Below are positions 15,902 to 24,970 of a stretch of DNA of 64,000 bases, one piece after another. A model generated the notes under the pieces. The model was not told where the DNA came from. It saw nothing but the letters and a program-made list of their open reading frames with translations, and ran no database searches. A program made the translations under genes and the position numbers. Each line of letters opens with the position of its first letter. The first letter of the stretch is position 1. The stretch comes from Micromonospora echinofusca (GTDB lineage Bacteria > Actinomycetota > Actinomycetes > Mycobacteriales > Micromonosporaceae): positions 6,599,001 through 6,663,000 of the forward strand of contig NZ_LT607733.1 of assembly GCF_900091445.1 (NCBI RefSeq), in the 5' to 3' direction.

Positions 15902-17312
15902 GCCGACCGCCGCGTCGCCACCGCCGCGGCACCGTCCCGGCCGGACGCTGACCTCCCGCGCGGTGCTGGTCACCTGCGCGGTCGCCCTGGTCTCCGTGCT
16001 GGTCACCGCGATCGTCGCGGTGCCCCTGGCGGTACGCGGCGTGGAGCGGCGCGACCAGGAGGCGCTGGCCGCCCAGGCGCGGCTCGCGGCCGAGGTGCTG
16101 CGACCCCGGCTGGAGACCGGCCGGACCGCCGACGAGGAGCGGCTCATCCGGCAACTGGACGCCCAGGGCGTGGACGCGTACCTGATCCGGGGCGGGGTGG
16201 CCGAACGCCCCGGACTGCCGCCGCGGGTGGTGCGGCGCGTCGCCGAGGGGCGCAACGTGTCGACCCGCCGGCCGCTCGACGGGCGGCGCACCCTCATCGA
16301 GGGACGTGCCCTGCCCGGCGGCGACGGGCTGGTGCTCACCCGGTCCCGGCCGACCGCGCCGTGGCGCCAGGTGGTGCCCAGCCTCTGGCTGCCGCTGCTG
16401 GCCGGGCTCGCCGCCGGGGTGGCCGCCGGGCTGCTGCTCGCCCGCAGGCTGGCCCGACCGATCCGGCGGGCCGCCGACGCCGCCGCCCGACTGCGCGCGG
16501 GGGACCGGGCGGTACGCGTACCGGTGGAGCCGCCCGACGAGGTGGCCGACCTGGCGTACGCGCTGAACGGGCTGGCCGCCGCGCTGGCCACGAGCGAGGG
16601 CCGGCAACGGGAGTTCCTGCTCTCCATCTCGCACGAGCTGCGCACCCCGTTGACCGCGATCCGGGGCTACGCCGAGGCACTGGCCGACGGGGTGATCGGG
16701 CCGGCGGACGCGGCCGGTGCCGGTCGTACCGTGCTCGCCGAGGCGCAGCACCTGGACCGGCTGGTCAGCGACCTGCTGGCCTTGGCCCGGTTGGAGGCCG
16801 CCGACTTCCCGCTCGAACCGGTCCCGGTGGACCTCGCCCGGCTGGCCGCCGACGCGGGTCGGACCTGGGCCGACCGGTGCGCGGCGGTCGGGGTGCCGTT
16901 CCGCGTGGAGGCTCCCGACGCCGCCGTGCCGGCGTACACCGATCCGGGCCGGATCCGGCAGGTCGTGGACGGGCTGCTGGAGAACGCGCTGCGGGTCGTA
17001 CCGCCGGGGGCGCCGGTCGTGCTCGCGGTCCGGCCGGCTGGCGCGGACCCGGCGGCGGGCGGCGTCGTCGAGGTCCGCGACGGCGGACCGGGCCTCACCG
17101 ACGACGACCTGGCGGTGGCCTTCGAGCGCGGCGCCCTGCACCAGCGCTACCGGGGCGTGCGCAAGGTCGGCAGCGGGCTGGGGCTGGCGCTCGCCGCCGG
17201 CCTGGTCCGCCGCCTCGGCGGGGAGGTCGCGGCCGGGCACGCGCCGGAGGGCGGCGCCGCGTTCACCGCCCGGCTGCCCCCGGACCCTTACCTGACCCGA
17301 ACATCGGTCTGA
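15894..17312 (+). CDS. HAMP-domain sensor histidine kinase
   Basis: 472 residues. Membrane helix at about 22-45, short extracytoplasmic sensor (about 100 residues), second membrane helix at about 160-185, HAMP segment (LARRLARPIRRAADAAARL), the phospho-acceptor His near residue 246 (LLSISHELRTPLTAIRGY), then HATPase motifs: N-box LLENALRVV, G1 VRDGGPGL, and GSGLGLALAAG. Partner of the preceding response regulator. The sensor region has no recognisable ligand domain. Confidence 0.93.
   Translation: MAEPTAASPPPRHRPGRTLTSRAVLVTCAVALVSVLVTAIVAVPLAVRGVERRDQEALAAQARLAAEVLRPRLETGRTADEERLIRQLDAQGVDAYLIRGGVAERPGLPPRVVRRVAEGRNVSTRRPLDGRRTLIEGRALPGGDGLVLTRSRPTAPWRQVVPSLWLPLLAGLAAGVAAGLLLARRLARPIRRAADAAARLRAGDRAVRVPVEPPDEVADLAYALNGLAAALATSEGRQREFLLSISHELRTPLTAIRGYAEALADGVIGPADAAGAGRTVLAEAQHLDRLVSDLLALARLEAADFPLEPVPVDLARLAADAGRTWADRCAAVGVPFRVEAPDAAVPAYTDPGRIRQVVDGLLENALRVVPPGAPVVLAVRPAGADPAAGGVVEVRDGGPGLTDDDLAVAFERGALHQRYRGVRKVGSGLGLALAAGLVRRLGGEVAAGHAPEGGAAFTARLPPDPYLTRTSV
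17287..17306 (+). promoter_or_regulatory. Second copy of the operator-like motif
   Basis: CTTACCTGACCCGAACATCG, inside the last codons of the sensor kinase and about 62 bases before the lipoprotein start, matches the motif at 15150-15168 at 15 of 18 core positions by eye. Its placement suggests the lipoprotein gene is controlled together with the two-component operon. Confidence 0.5.
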
Positions 17313-17367
17313 CCTGTCGCTCGCGGTGCGGCGGCAGGCTGGGGTCCCACGGACGAGAGGGAGACTC

Positions 17368-17958
17368 ATGGCACGTTGGTCAATCGCCACCACCACGCTG
17401 CTCGCGGCGGTCGCGCTCGGCGTCGGCGGATGCGGCTCCGCCGAGGTGGCCGGTCAGCCGGCCCGGGAGACCGCCGTCGAGGTCGTCGCCGCGCTCGGCG
17501 CGGAGGGCCAGGCGCTGGCCGCGATGGGCTTCGACGCCGGCGACCTGGACGTCGAACCGCTGGCCGCTCCCGCCTCGCCGCAGGCGTCGCCGGGCCCCGC
17601 CGGGGAACGGCGACGCGAGCGCGCGGAGGAGCGGCGCGAGCGCCGGCAGGCCCGGGTGCAGCTGCGGAGGAACACCCTGCACGGCGAGGCCGTGGTGCGT
17701 ACGAAGGACGGCGGGACGAAGACGGTCGTCGTGCAGCGGGGCGAGGTGACCGCCGTCGACGGCGACTCGATGACCGTGAAGTCCGCCGACGGCTTCACGA
17801 TGACGTGGACCTTCGGCGACGACCTGCGCGTCGTGGAGCGCCGCACGACGATCCGGTCCGCCGACGTGAAGGTCGGTACGACGGTCGGCGTGGCGGGTGC
17901 CAAGGCGGGCGACGGCGGGGTAGCCCGCCTGATCGTCGTGCCGGCCCGGCAGAGGTAG
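17368..17958 (+). CDS. Secreted lipoprotein with DUF5666-like beta domain
   Basis: 196 residues. Signal peptide with lipobox LGVGGC at about residue 22, then an Ala/Arg-rich charged linker, then a small beta domain (about 105-195) with VQRGEVTAVDGDSMTVKSAD and repeated GTTVGVAG, the look of DUF5666/OB-like domains. GAGAGGGAG precedes the ATG at 17368. It follows the kinase gene directly and shares the putative operator, so it is probably an output or accessory sensor of the two-component system. Function unknown. Confidence 0.8.
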   Translation: MARWSIATTTLLAAVALGVGGCGSAEVAGQPARETAVEVVAALGAEGQALAAMGFDAGDLDVEPLAAPASPQASPGPAGERRRERAEERRERRQARVQLRRNTLHGEAVVRTKDGGTKTVVVQRGEVTAVDGDSMTVKSADGFTMTWTFGDDLRVVERRTTIRSADVKVGTTVGVAGAKAGDGGVARLIVVPARQR

Positions 17959-17996
17959 GTGGGGTGGCCCGTCGGCGACGGGCGCCCCGGACGGCG

Positions 17997-18032
17997 CGAG
18001 CGGTGCCGCCCCGGCAAGGGCGACACCGCTCG
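17997..18032. terminator. Hairpin between convergent genes
   Basis: CGAGCGGTG (17997-18005) and CACCGCTCG (18024-18032) form a perfect 9-bp stem with an 18-base loop between the lipoprotein stop and the GDSL hydrolase stop. Bidirectional terminator by position. Confidence 0.5.
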
Positions 18033-18045
18033 GCGTCGGTCGAAC

Positions 18046-19644
18046 TCAGTAGATGCGGGATCCGATGAAGTCGTCGTGCCCGTAGCCCACCGGGTTGGCG
18101 AAGTTGCGCGACTCGAAGGACCACTGCTGGCGGGTGCTGGTGGAGCAGGCGGCCAGGCGCAGCCGGGGGGTGCCCGAGGCCGGGCTGTCGAACGCCAGGC
18201 AGAGGTTGCCGTTGCCGGCCGTCCTGATCTGGTTGCCGGCGAACACGAACTTCTGGTTGGCTCCACCGTGGCAGTCGTAGATGTTCACCGCCGTGCCGGC
18301 GCTCGACGATCCGCCCGCGACGTCCAGGCAGCGGTCGTGGGAGAGCTCCGAGTGCAGCGACTGGCGGGTCGGGTCGTACCAGAAGCCCTGGTTGCGTCCG
18401 CCGTGGCAGCCGTACGACTGCTGGGCGGTGCCGTTGCGCGAGTCGTAGCCCTTGCCGTCGACGCAGGTGCCGGTGGCGGCGTTGCGCAGCTGTTTGAACT
18501 CGAAGAGCCCGTCGTAGAGCACGCCGTTGCCGGTGCTGGCCGGGTCCACGCAGGTCGCCCGCTGCCGCCCCGAGTCGACGAACTGGGTGATGCACTGGGC
18601 GAACATGCCGTGCCCGCGCTTGTTCGGGTGGAACGACTGCCGGGCCGCGTTCTCGTCCCAGACGCCGATCTCGATGAACAGGCCGCGTACGGAGGTGCTG
18701 TCGGTGCACACCTCGTGGCCGTGGAAGAGCCGGCTGGCGTCCAGGTAGCGGGTCCCCGTGTTGGTCGCCGCCGCCCGCAGCGCCGACTCGAACAGCGGCA
18801 CCGCCTTGTTCCGGGCGAACGCGGCGTCGGCCAGGTAGAGCAGGCAGCCGCCGGAGTACCAGCCGGGGAAGTTCGGGTTGTCCTCCACGTCCGGGCTGCC
18901 GGGGCTCGGGTACGACATGAGCACCAGCTCGTAGTCGGACTGTAGGTAGCCCGCGCCGGTCATGGTCCGCCGGATGTCGGTGAGCGCGTCCTCGACCGCC
19001 CGGCGGCTGCCGTCGGTGCGGACGGTCCACTGGTCGGTGTAGGTGGGGTAGCAGGGCCCCTGGAAGAAGACCCGGCGGACGGCGCAGTCGGTGGCGACCG
19101 GGCCGAACTGGATCGTGCCGTCGCCGTTGGCGCCGACCACCACCCAGATCAGTTTGATGTGCGTGTTGCGGGCCTTGATGGCGAGGTGGTCGCCCTGGTT
19201 CAGCTCGTTGTGCTGGGTTGGCCCGCCCCGGATGAGGTTCCACGGGGTCGCCCCGGAGCAGGCGAAGTTGTACTTCTCGTCGGCGGTGATCCCGGTGCGG
19301 AACACCGCCTGGTCGTACGAGCGGTCGCACCAGTTGCCGGGCTGGTGGGTGCCGGGGACGTAGTTGCCGACCCCTTCGCCGGAGATCTCGCTGTCGCCCA
19401 TGGTGATCAGCGCGGTGCGGCGCTGCTCGATGGGGCGGACGGCGGGCGCGCCGTAGAGCGCGGTGGCCTCGGCGGCGCGGATCGCCTCCAGGTTGGCGGC
19501 GAGTGGCTGGATGGCGGGACGGTCGGCCGCAGTGGCGGGGGAGGCCGTTCCGGCGAGCATCGGCAGGACGAGAGCGGCGGCGGCGACGACGGTGGACACC
19601 CGTCGTCGGGTCGCGCGTTCGCGCCTGGCAGGGGAACCAAGCAT
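18046..19644 (-). CDS. Secreted SGNH/GDSL hydrolase with C-terminal ricin-B lectin domain
   Basis: 532 residues. ATG at 19644 is preceded by AAAGGAG. Signal peptide residues 1-38 with TASPATAA cleavage. The catalytic block I is ITMGDSEISGEG, block V Asp-x-x-His appears as SFHPNKRGHGMF. The last ~150 residues form a beta-trefoil lectin with QxW-type repeats (TCVDGKGYDS, RCLDVAGGSS, NLCLAFDS, each ended by NQ.F or QQWSF). It probably deacylates or de-esterifies a carbohydrate polymer outside the cell, anchored by the lectin. Confidence 0.88.
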   Translation of the reverse strand: MLGSPARRERATRRRVSTVVAAAALVLPMLAGTASPATAADRPAIQPLAANLEAIRAAEATALYGAPAVRPIEQRRTALITMGDSEISGEGVGNYVPGTHQPGNWCDRSYDQAVFRTGITADEKYNFACSGATPWNLIRGGPTQHNELNQGDHLAIKARNTHIKLIWVVVGANGDGTIQFGPVATDCAVRRVFFQGPCYPTYTDQWTVRTDGSRRAVEDALTDIRRTMTGAGYLQSDYELVLMSYPSPGSPDVEDNPNFPGWYSGGCLLYLADAAFARNKAVPLFESALRAAATNTGTRYLDASRLFHGHEVCTDSTSVRGLFIEIGVWDENAARQSFHPNKRGHGMFAQCITQFVDSGRQRATCVDPASTGNGVLYDGLFEFKQLRNAATGTCVDGKGYDSRNGTAQQSYGCHGGRNQGFWYDPTRQSLHSELSHDRCLDVAGGSSSAGTAVNIYDCHGGANQKFVFAGNQIRTAGNGNLCLAFDSPASGTPRLRLAACSTSTRQQWSFESRNFANPVGYGHDDFIGSRIY

Positions 19645-19792
19645 CGACGCACTCCTTTCGGCTCGATCGCGGGACGTCGATCGAGTTACCAGAAGGTAGC
19701 GTCGGCTTCGAGGTATGTGAATGCGTCTCGGAATCGTTGCGCGCAGAGTGCAGAACCTGGCGATAGGGGCAAACCGCGCGGCAGGCGGTGGC

Positions 19793-21976
19793 TCAGCGTC
19801 CGGGCGGGAGGGCGTAGCCGACGTAGCCCCGGAACTGCACGCGCCAGCCCGCCGGCACCAGCGCCGTGCACGCCGGCCGGCTGCCCGTACAGACGATGGC
19901 GTCGACCGAGGCCGGGTCGGCCGGCGGGCGCCCGGGCAGCACCGACTGGAGCGCCAGCAGCTGCGGCGGGCTGCCGTCCGCGTCGCGTAGCAGCAGCCAC
20001 CAGGGGTACTCCCAGTTGTCGTTCTGCTGCACCAGGCCGATCCGGCGGGCATTCGTCGCGCGTACCGCGTCGGCGGCCCAGCGGAACTCCTCCGCCCACT
20101 GGGGACGGCGCAGGAACCGGGTGTCCCATTCCGAGGTCGTGAAGACCGAGCCCGCCCCGACCAGTCGGCGCGGGAAGCCGTACGACACCGCCAGCACCCC
20201 GGCCAGCGCGCAGGTGGCCAGCACGCTCACCGCGAGCCCGGCCGCCACCGACCGCCGTCCCCCGGCGCCTGCGGCCCGGCGCCGGAACAGCGCGTCCAGC
20301 CAGAGGCCCGCCAGCGGTACGGCCAGCGTCAGCGCGTAGAGCAGCAGCCGGTTGCCCCACGGCTGCCACTTGATCATGGCGGTGTGCAGCAGCGCGGCCG
20401 CCACCACGACCACCGCGTACGCCCGCAGCGACCCCGCCCGCGTCGGGCTGATCCGGCCGGGCCGGGCCAGCGCGTACGCCGCCCCGATCGCCGCCAGCGC
20501 CCCGACCAGCGGGAAGGCCACCCGGTCCTCGTCGGGATACCAGGACGGCACCGGGAACCGCTCCCGTCCGAACGTGGTGGCCCGGTCCTGCGGGTCCACC
20601 CCGATCAGCTCCGCGCCGCCGACGATCGCCCCGGCGCCTGCCCGGCGCAGCGGCGCGAGCGGGGTGTCGAACGCCGTGTGCGCGATCCGCAGCGCGTTGA
20701 CCACGAGCGACGGCGGGTCGTGCCGCTCCATCGGGATGGACTCGCGCAGCCGGGGCGGCCCGAGCGGGTGCCCGAACTCGGCCGTCACCCGCGCCAGGAA
20801 CGGCCCGACCACCACCACCGCGACCAGCAGGATCAGCGCCGATCCGGCGATCGTCCGGCGCACCTGCCGCGACCCCGAGCCGCCGGCACGGGCCAGCCGG
20901 AGCTGGGCCAGCCCCCAGAGCAGCAGCAGCGGCCCGACCGCGACCAGGCCGCTGGTCTTGGTCAGCGCGGTCAGCCCGGTGGCCGCCCCCAGCGCCAGCA
21001 TCGCCCCGACCCCGGCGCGGCGGCGCAGCCCGTCCAGCGCCACCGTCGCCGCGCAGGCCACCCAGGCGGCGCAGACCAGGTCCGTCTGGGTGCTGGTCGC
21101 CTGGAGCGCGACCATCGGGGTGGTGGCGAGCACGAACGCGGTGAGCAGCTGGGCCCGCCGCCCCCCGCCGAGTTGCGCGGTGATCCGGGTGGCCGCCAGC
21201 AGCACGCCGACACCCGCCGCCCACTGCACCAGGTTGTGCAGCGCGTCCCCGCCGGTGAACAGGCGCAGGTGCAGCAGCAGGTACTCGGCGCCGGGCGGGA
21301 TGGTCACCTGCCGGTGGATGGCGGTGGGCCAGAAGTCCAGGCCGCCCCGGGCGACCCAGTGCTCCACCTTGGGCAGGTGGTAGGTCTGCGAGTCGAAGTT
21401 GTTCGGCTCCGCCAGCAGGGCGATCAGCAGCTCGACCAGCAGCAGCCCGCCGACCGTGCCGGCGAGCAGCCGCTCGCCCCGACCCGCCGTACGCCAGGCG
21501 TGGGCCAACCGGGTCGACCAGCCGGCGGGGCGGGAGGCGACGCCGGGGTCGGCGGCCGGCGGCGGCGGTGCGGGTGCGGGTGCGGGGGTGCCGGCGGTCG
21601 GGCCCGTCGTCGCGCCGACCAGCGCCGGCTCGCGCGCGGCGACGACCTCGACCGTGCGGTGTGCGGCGGCCCGGAGCCCGCCGTGCGCGGCGTCGCGGCG
21701 GCGTCGTCGGCCGGCGGCGACGGCTGCGGCGGCGAGGAAGGCCAGCCAGGCGGCGGCGAACGCCGGCAGGGTGAGCAGCCGCAGCGCGCCCAGCAGTTCC
21801 ACCGTGAGCACCGCGAACGTGCCGGTGACCAGAGCCGCCCTGACCAGTGCGAGGCGCCGCCGGGCGACCGCGGCGGGCGCGACCGGGCGCAGCGCCACGG
21901 CGAGGAGTCCGATCGCGGCGACCGGGGCCAGCGCGAGCGGGTAGCCGAGTGCCGACATGGCGGCAGTAAACACCAT
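19793..21976 (-). CDS. Polytopic membrane glycosyltransferase-like protein (GT39/PMT-like)
   Basis: About 727 residues with 11 to 13 hydrophobic segments. An early loop carries NNFDSQTYHLPKVEHWV, the acidic-aromatic loop-1 pattern of GT-C enzymes that use polyprenyl-phosphate sugars, and a final extracytoplasmic domain. A Pro-rich linker (about 155-180) splits the first four helices from the rest. Start uncertain: ATG 21976, GTG 22018 or ATG 21958; no good binding site at any. Divergent from the GT2 gene, which could supply polyprenyl-phosphate sugar to it. Confidence 0.75.
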   Translation of the reverse strand: MVFTAAMSALGYPLALAPVAAIGLLAVALRPVAPAAVARRRLALVRAALVTGTFAVLTVELLGALRLLTLPAFAAAWLAFLAAAAVAAGRRRRRDAAHGGLRAAAHRTVEVVAAREPALVGATTGPTAGTPAPAPAPPPPAADPGVASRPAGWSTRLAHAWRTAGRGERLLAGTVGGLLLVELLIALLAEPNNFDSQTYHLPKVEHWVARGGLDFWPTAIHRQVTIPPGAEYLLLHLRLFTGGDALHNLVQWAAGVGVLLAATRITAQLGGGRRAQLLTAFVLATTPMVALQATSTQTDLVCAAWVACAATVALDGLRRRAGVGAMLALGAATGLTALTKTSGLVAVGPLLLLWGLAQLRLARAGGSGSRQVRRTIAGSALILLVAVVVVGPFLARVTAEFGHPLGPPRLRESIPMERHDPPSLVVNALRIAHTAFDTPLAPLRRAGAGAIVGGAELIGVDPQDRATTFGRERFPVPSWYPDEDRVAFPLVGALAAIGAAYALARPGRISPTRAGSLRAYAVVVVAAALLHTAMIKWQPWGNRLLLYALTLAVPLAGLWLDALFRRRAAGAGGRRSVAAGLAVSVLATCALAGVLAVSYGFPRRLVGAGSVFTTSEWDTRFLRRPQWAEEFRWAADAVRATNARRIGLVQQNDNWEYPWWLLLRDADGSPPQLLALQSVLPGRPPADPASVDAIVCTGSRPACTALVPAGWRVQFRGYVGYALPPGR

Positions 21977-22079
21977 GAACCTGGGGCTGCCGCGCCCAAT
22001 GCCCGCAGTGCTGAGCACCGGCCCGCTGGCTGCCAGGCTAGGCTAGGGCCGACATATCGTCGCCACCGTGGAGATTCCC

Positions 22080-22787
22080 GTGAAGCTCTCGATCCTCATG
22101 CCGGTCTACAACGAGGAGGAACGCATCGCGGATGCCCTCAAGCAGGCATTGGCGGTCGACTACCCGTGTGAGATCGAGCTTGTAGTGGTCGACGACGGCA
22201 GCCGGGACGGCACCGGTGAGATCCTCGGTCGGGCCGACGACGCGCGTCTGCGGGTCATCACGCACCAGCGTAACGCCGGCAAGGGCGCGGCCATCAAGAC
22301 GGCGGTCGACAACGCCGAGGGCGACTACATGGTCATTCTCGACGCCGACCTGGAGTACGACCCGCTGGACATCCCCAAGCTGCTCGACCCGGTGCTCGAC
22401 GGGCGGGCCACGGTGGTCTACGGCAACCGCACCTTCGGCAGCCACAGCGCCTACAGCTTCTGGTACGTGATGGGCAACAAGGGCGTCACCATGGCGGCGA
22501 ACGTCTTGTTCAACTCCTACATCGGCGACCTGGAGACCTGCTTCAAGCTGATGCCGGTGGCGCTCTACCGCTCGCTCGACGTCCGCTCGCGCGGCTTCGG
22601 CATGGAGGCCGAGGTCACCGGAAAGCTGCTGCGCCAGCGCATCCGCCCCTACGAGGTCCCGATCAGCTACCGGGCGCGGGGCCGCGAGGAGGGCAAGAAG
22701 ATCACCTGGAAGGACGGCGTCGAGGCGCTCTGGATCCTCGGCCGCGAGCGCACCCGCCGCCGCCCCCTCGGCGCCCCGACCCGCTGA
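22080..22787 (+). CDS. Family 2 glycosyltransferase, dolichyl-phosphate-mannose-synthase-like
   Basis: 235 residues, GT-A fold. LSILMPVYNEEERI, VVVDDGSRDGTGEIL, NAGKGAAIKTAV and the metal motif VILDADLEYDP are all present, and ETCFKLMPVALYRSL resembles DPM1-type enzymes that make polyprenyl-phosphate sugars. Start chosen at GTG 22080 because GGAG lies 7 bases before; GTG 22068 is the alternative. With the divergent GT-C-type gene it may form a donor-synthase/transferase pair for surface glycans. Confidence 0.85.
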   Translation: MKLSILMPVYNEEERIADALKQALAVDYPCEIELVVVDDGSRDGTGEILGRADDARLRVITHQRNAGKGAAIKTAVDNAEGDYMVILDADLEYDPLDIPKLLDPVLDGRATVVYGNRTFGSHSAYSFWYVMGNKGVTMAANVLFNSYIGDLETCFKLMPVALYRSLDVRSRGFGMEAEVTGKLLRQRIRPYEVPISYRARGREEGKKITWKDGVEALWILGRERTRRRPLGAPTR

Positions 22788-22788
22788 C

Positions 22789-23697
22789 CTAGCGGCCGGC
22801 CGGCACCGGCGCCGCGTCCAGGAACCCGGTGACCGAGCGGCGCAGCCCGGCGGCGCCCAGCCCGTGCCAGCGGGTGTGGTCCTCGGCCGAGCCGTAGCGG
22901 CGCAACTCTCCGCGTCCCACGCCGAGCGCCAGCAGCCGGTGCGGCCGGTCGGCCAGGGCCGCCGACACCACCCGGGTCGACGTCCCGGCCAGGTAGGGCT
23001 CCACCAAAACCACCGTGTCGCCGGCCAGCGCCCGCAGACCCGCCGTGTCGAACGGCCGCGGCCGGTGGGTGTAGGCCACCGTCACCCCCAGGTCGCCGAC
23101 CGCCGCCAGCGCCGCGTCCAGCACCGGCCCGACCGCGACCAGCAGTGGCGCGCCCGGCCCCGCGTCCCGGAGCACCCGCAGCGCGCCGTCGCCACCGTAC
23201 GGGCGGGCGTTGCGCAGCGTGGACAGCCGCAGGTACGCCGAGCCGTCGCCGGCCACCGCGTCCCGCAGCAGCGCCGGCACCTCGTCGGGGTGCCCGGGAA
23301 CGTGCACGGTCCAGCCGTGCAGGGTGTCGATCAGCGAGACGTCGGCCGGGGACAGGTGGGTACGCCCCGACTCCGCCCGGTCGTACGACGCGCCGATGCT
23401 GACCAGCACCGCTCCCACGCCCTGGTGGTCCAGGTCGAGCTTGATCTGTTCGTACGCCCGCTCGATCAGGAACGGCGCGTAGCTGTGCGCGATCGGCCGT
23501 AGCCCGGTCAGGGCGAGCCCGCCGGTCACGCCCAGCAGCAGTTGCTCCCGGATCCCGACGTTGAGCACCCGGTCCGGGTGCCGGTACGCGGCCGGGGCGA
23601 ACGCGTCGGCGGAGATGTCCGCCAGCACCAGCGCCGTACGCGGATCCTCCGCCAGCAGTGCGGTGGTCGTCTCGACGAATCGCTCCCTCACGTTCAC
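22789..23697 (-). CDS. Transketolase, C-terminal subunit (pyrimidine-binding and C-terminal domains)
   Basis: 302 residues, second half of a split transketolase. VLNVGIREQLLLGVTGGLAL carries the ThDP-activating glutamate; SYAPFLIERAYEQIKLDL and the final domain (ALAGDTVVLVEPY) match. GTG at 23697 overlaps the upstream subunit stop by 4 bases, so the two halves are co-translated. It transfers two-carbon units between sugar phosphates or related ketols. Split transketolases often act in specialised pathways rather than the main pentose-phosphate cycle. Confidence 0.87.
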   Translation of the reverse strand: MNVRERFVETTTALLAEDPRTALVLADISADAFAPAAYRHPDRVLNVGIREQLLLGVTGGLALTGLRPIAHSYAPFLIERAYEQIKLDLDHQGVGAVLVSIGASYDRAESGRTHLSPADVSLIDTLHGWTVHVPGHPDEVPALLRDAVAGDGSAYLRLSTLRNARPYGGDGALRVLRDAGPGAPLLVAVGPVLDAALAAVGDLGVTVAYTHRPRPFDTAGLRALAGDTVVLVEPYLAGTSTRVVSAALADRPHRLLALGVGRGELRRYGSAEDHTRWHGLGAAGLRRSVTGFLDAAPVPAGR

Positions 23698-24461
23698 TCC
23701 CCCTGGTCGACGACCGCGACGACGACGTGCGGCCGGTGGTTGTCGTGCCCGGTCAGGGCGGTGTGCAGGGCGTCGTGGTCGTGCCCGTCGACGGTGGCGG
23801 CGGTCCAGCCGTTGACGGTGAACCGGGCCGCGGCGCCGCCCGGCCAGCCGTGCGTGGCGGAGCCGTTGTCGATCACGATCGCGGTCAGGCTGCCCAGCCC
23901 GGTCGCTCCCGCGTACGCGATGGCCTCGTGGTTGGAGCCCTCGTCCAGTTCCGCGTCGCCGAGCAGCACGTGGACCCGGGGCGCGAGCAGGCCCTGGGCG
24001 CGCAGCCCGAGCGCGGTGCCCACGCCGAGCCCGAGCCCGTGGCCCAGCGAGCCGGAGCCGATCTCCACGCCGGGCACCAGCACCCGGTCGGGGTGGTCGC
24101 CGAGCAGGCTGGCGGGCCCGCCCTGGTCGTCGAGCCAGTCGGCGGGGACGAATCCCTTCGCGGCGAGTACGGCGTAGTAGCCGGCGACGGCGTGCCCCTT
24201 GGAGAGCAGGAACCGGTCCCGGCCGGGGTCGTCGACGGTCTCCGGGGTGACCCGCAGGATGCGGTCGTAGAGCACCCAGAGCACGTCGACGGTCGAGAGG
24301 ACGTTCGCGCCGAAGTCGCGACCCGCGCGGATCCGTTCGTACAGCGGCGCGACGGGGCCCGGCAACGGCGGGGCGCCCGGATGACGGGGTGGCGCGGACA
24401 CGGGGTCGCGGGGCGGCGCGGCGGTCCGGGCCGGGCCCGCGCTGGCGGTGGTCGTGGTCAT
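23694..24461 (-). CDS. Transketolase, N-terminal subunit (ThDP pyrophosphate-binding domain)
   Basis: 255 residues. The ThDP/Mg motif is LLGDAELDEGSNHEA; earlier SKGHAVAGYYAVLA and EIGSGSLGHGLGLGVG are conserved transketolase signatures. ATG at 24461 is preferred; the first ~40 residues are a Pro/Ala-rich extension. The gene is divergent from soxR, with only 44 bases between starts containing a perfect SoxR-like operator. Confidence 0.87.
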   Translation of the reverse strand: MTTTTASAGPARTAAPPRDPVSAPPRHPGAPPLPGPVAPLYERIRAGRDFGANVLSTVDVLWVLYDRILRVTPETVDDPGRDRFLLSKGHAVAGYYAVLAAKGFVPADWLDDQGGPASLLGDHPDRVLVPGVEIGSGSLGHGLGLGVGTALGLRAQGLLAPRVHVLLGDAELDEGSNHEAIAYAGATGLGSLTAIVIDNGSATHGWPGGAAARFTVNGWTAATVDGHDHDALHTALTGHDNHRPHVVVAVVDQGE

Positions 24462-24475
24462 GCCGTTAGCCTGCA

Positions 24476-24495
24476 AGTTGAAGTCCACTTCAACT
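24476..24495. promoter_or_regulatory. Probable SoxR operator between soxR and the transketolase genes
   Basis: AGTTGAAGT, two bases, ACTTCAACT: a perfect 9+9 inverted repeat placed midway between the two divergent starts. MerR-type regulators bind such dyads in promoters. It probably controls soxR, the transketolase pair, or both. Confidence 0.7.
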
Positions 24496-24505
24496 CAAGG
24501 CGAAC

Positions 24506-24967
24506 GTGATGCACGAGTCTCTGACCATCGGCCAGCTCTCCATCCGCAGCGGTGTGGCGCCCTCGGCGTTGCGCTACTACGAGCGGCTCGGGCTGATCCG
24601 GGCGGAGCGGACGGGTGGCAACCAGCGCCGCTACGCCCGCACCGAGCTGCGCCGGGTGGCGTTCGTCCGGATCTCCCAGCAGGTCGGCATCTCGCTGGAG
24701 GAGATCCGGGAGGCGCTGGACTCCCTGCCCGCGTCGCGGGTCCCGACCGCGGAGGACTGGGCGCGGCTCTCCGCGACGTGGCGGGAGCGGCTGAACGAGA
24801 AGATCCGGCTGATGACGAAGCTCCGCGACGACCTTGACGGCTGCATCGGCTGCGGCTGCCTGTCCCTGCAACGCTGCACGCTCAACAACCCCGGCGACTC
24901 GCTCGCCGGCGAGGGCCCCGGCGCCCGCCTCGTGCTCCCCCGCGCGGCCGAGCAGCCGACGCCCTGA
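24506..24967 (+). CDS. soxR: Redox-sensitive MerR-family regulator SoxR
   Basis: 153 residues. MerR helix-turn-helix at 7-45 (TIGQLSIRSGVAPSALRYYE), coiled-coil dimer helix, and the [2Fe-2S] motif CX2CXCX5C as CIGCGCLSLQRC near residues 113-124. Oxidation or nitrosylation of the cluster by redox-cycling compounds switches it on. GTG 24506 or ATG 24509. It ends 3 bases from the convergent quinone reductase gene. The perfect dyad in its promoter suggests autoregulation. Confidence 0.93.
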   Translation: MMHESLTIGQLSIRSGVAPSALRYYERLGLIRAERTGGNQRRYARTELRRVAFVRISQQVGISLEEIREALDSLPASRVPTAEDWARLSATWRERLNEKIRLMTKLRDDLDGCIGCGCLSLQRCTLNNPGDSLAGEGPGARLVLPRAAEQPTP

Positions 24968-24970
24968 GCG

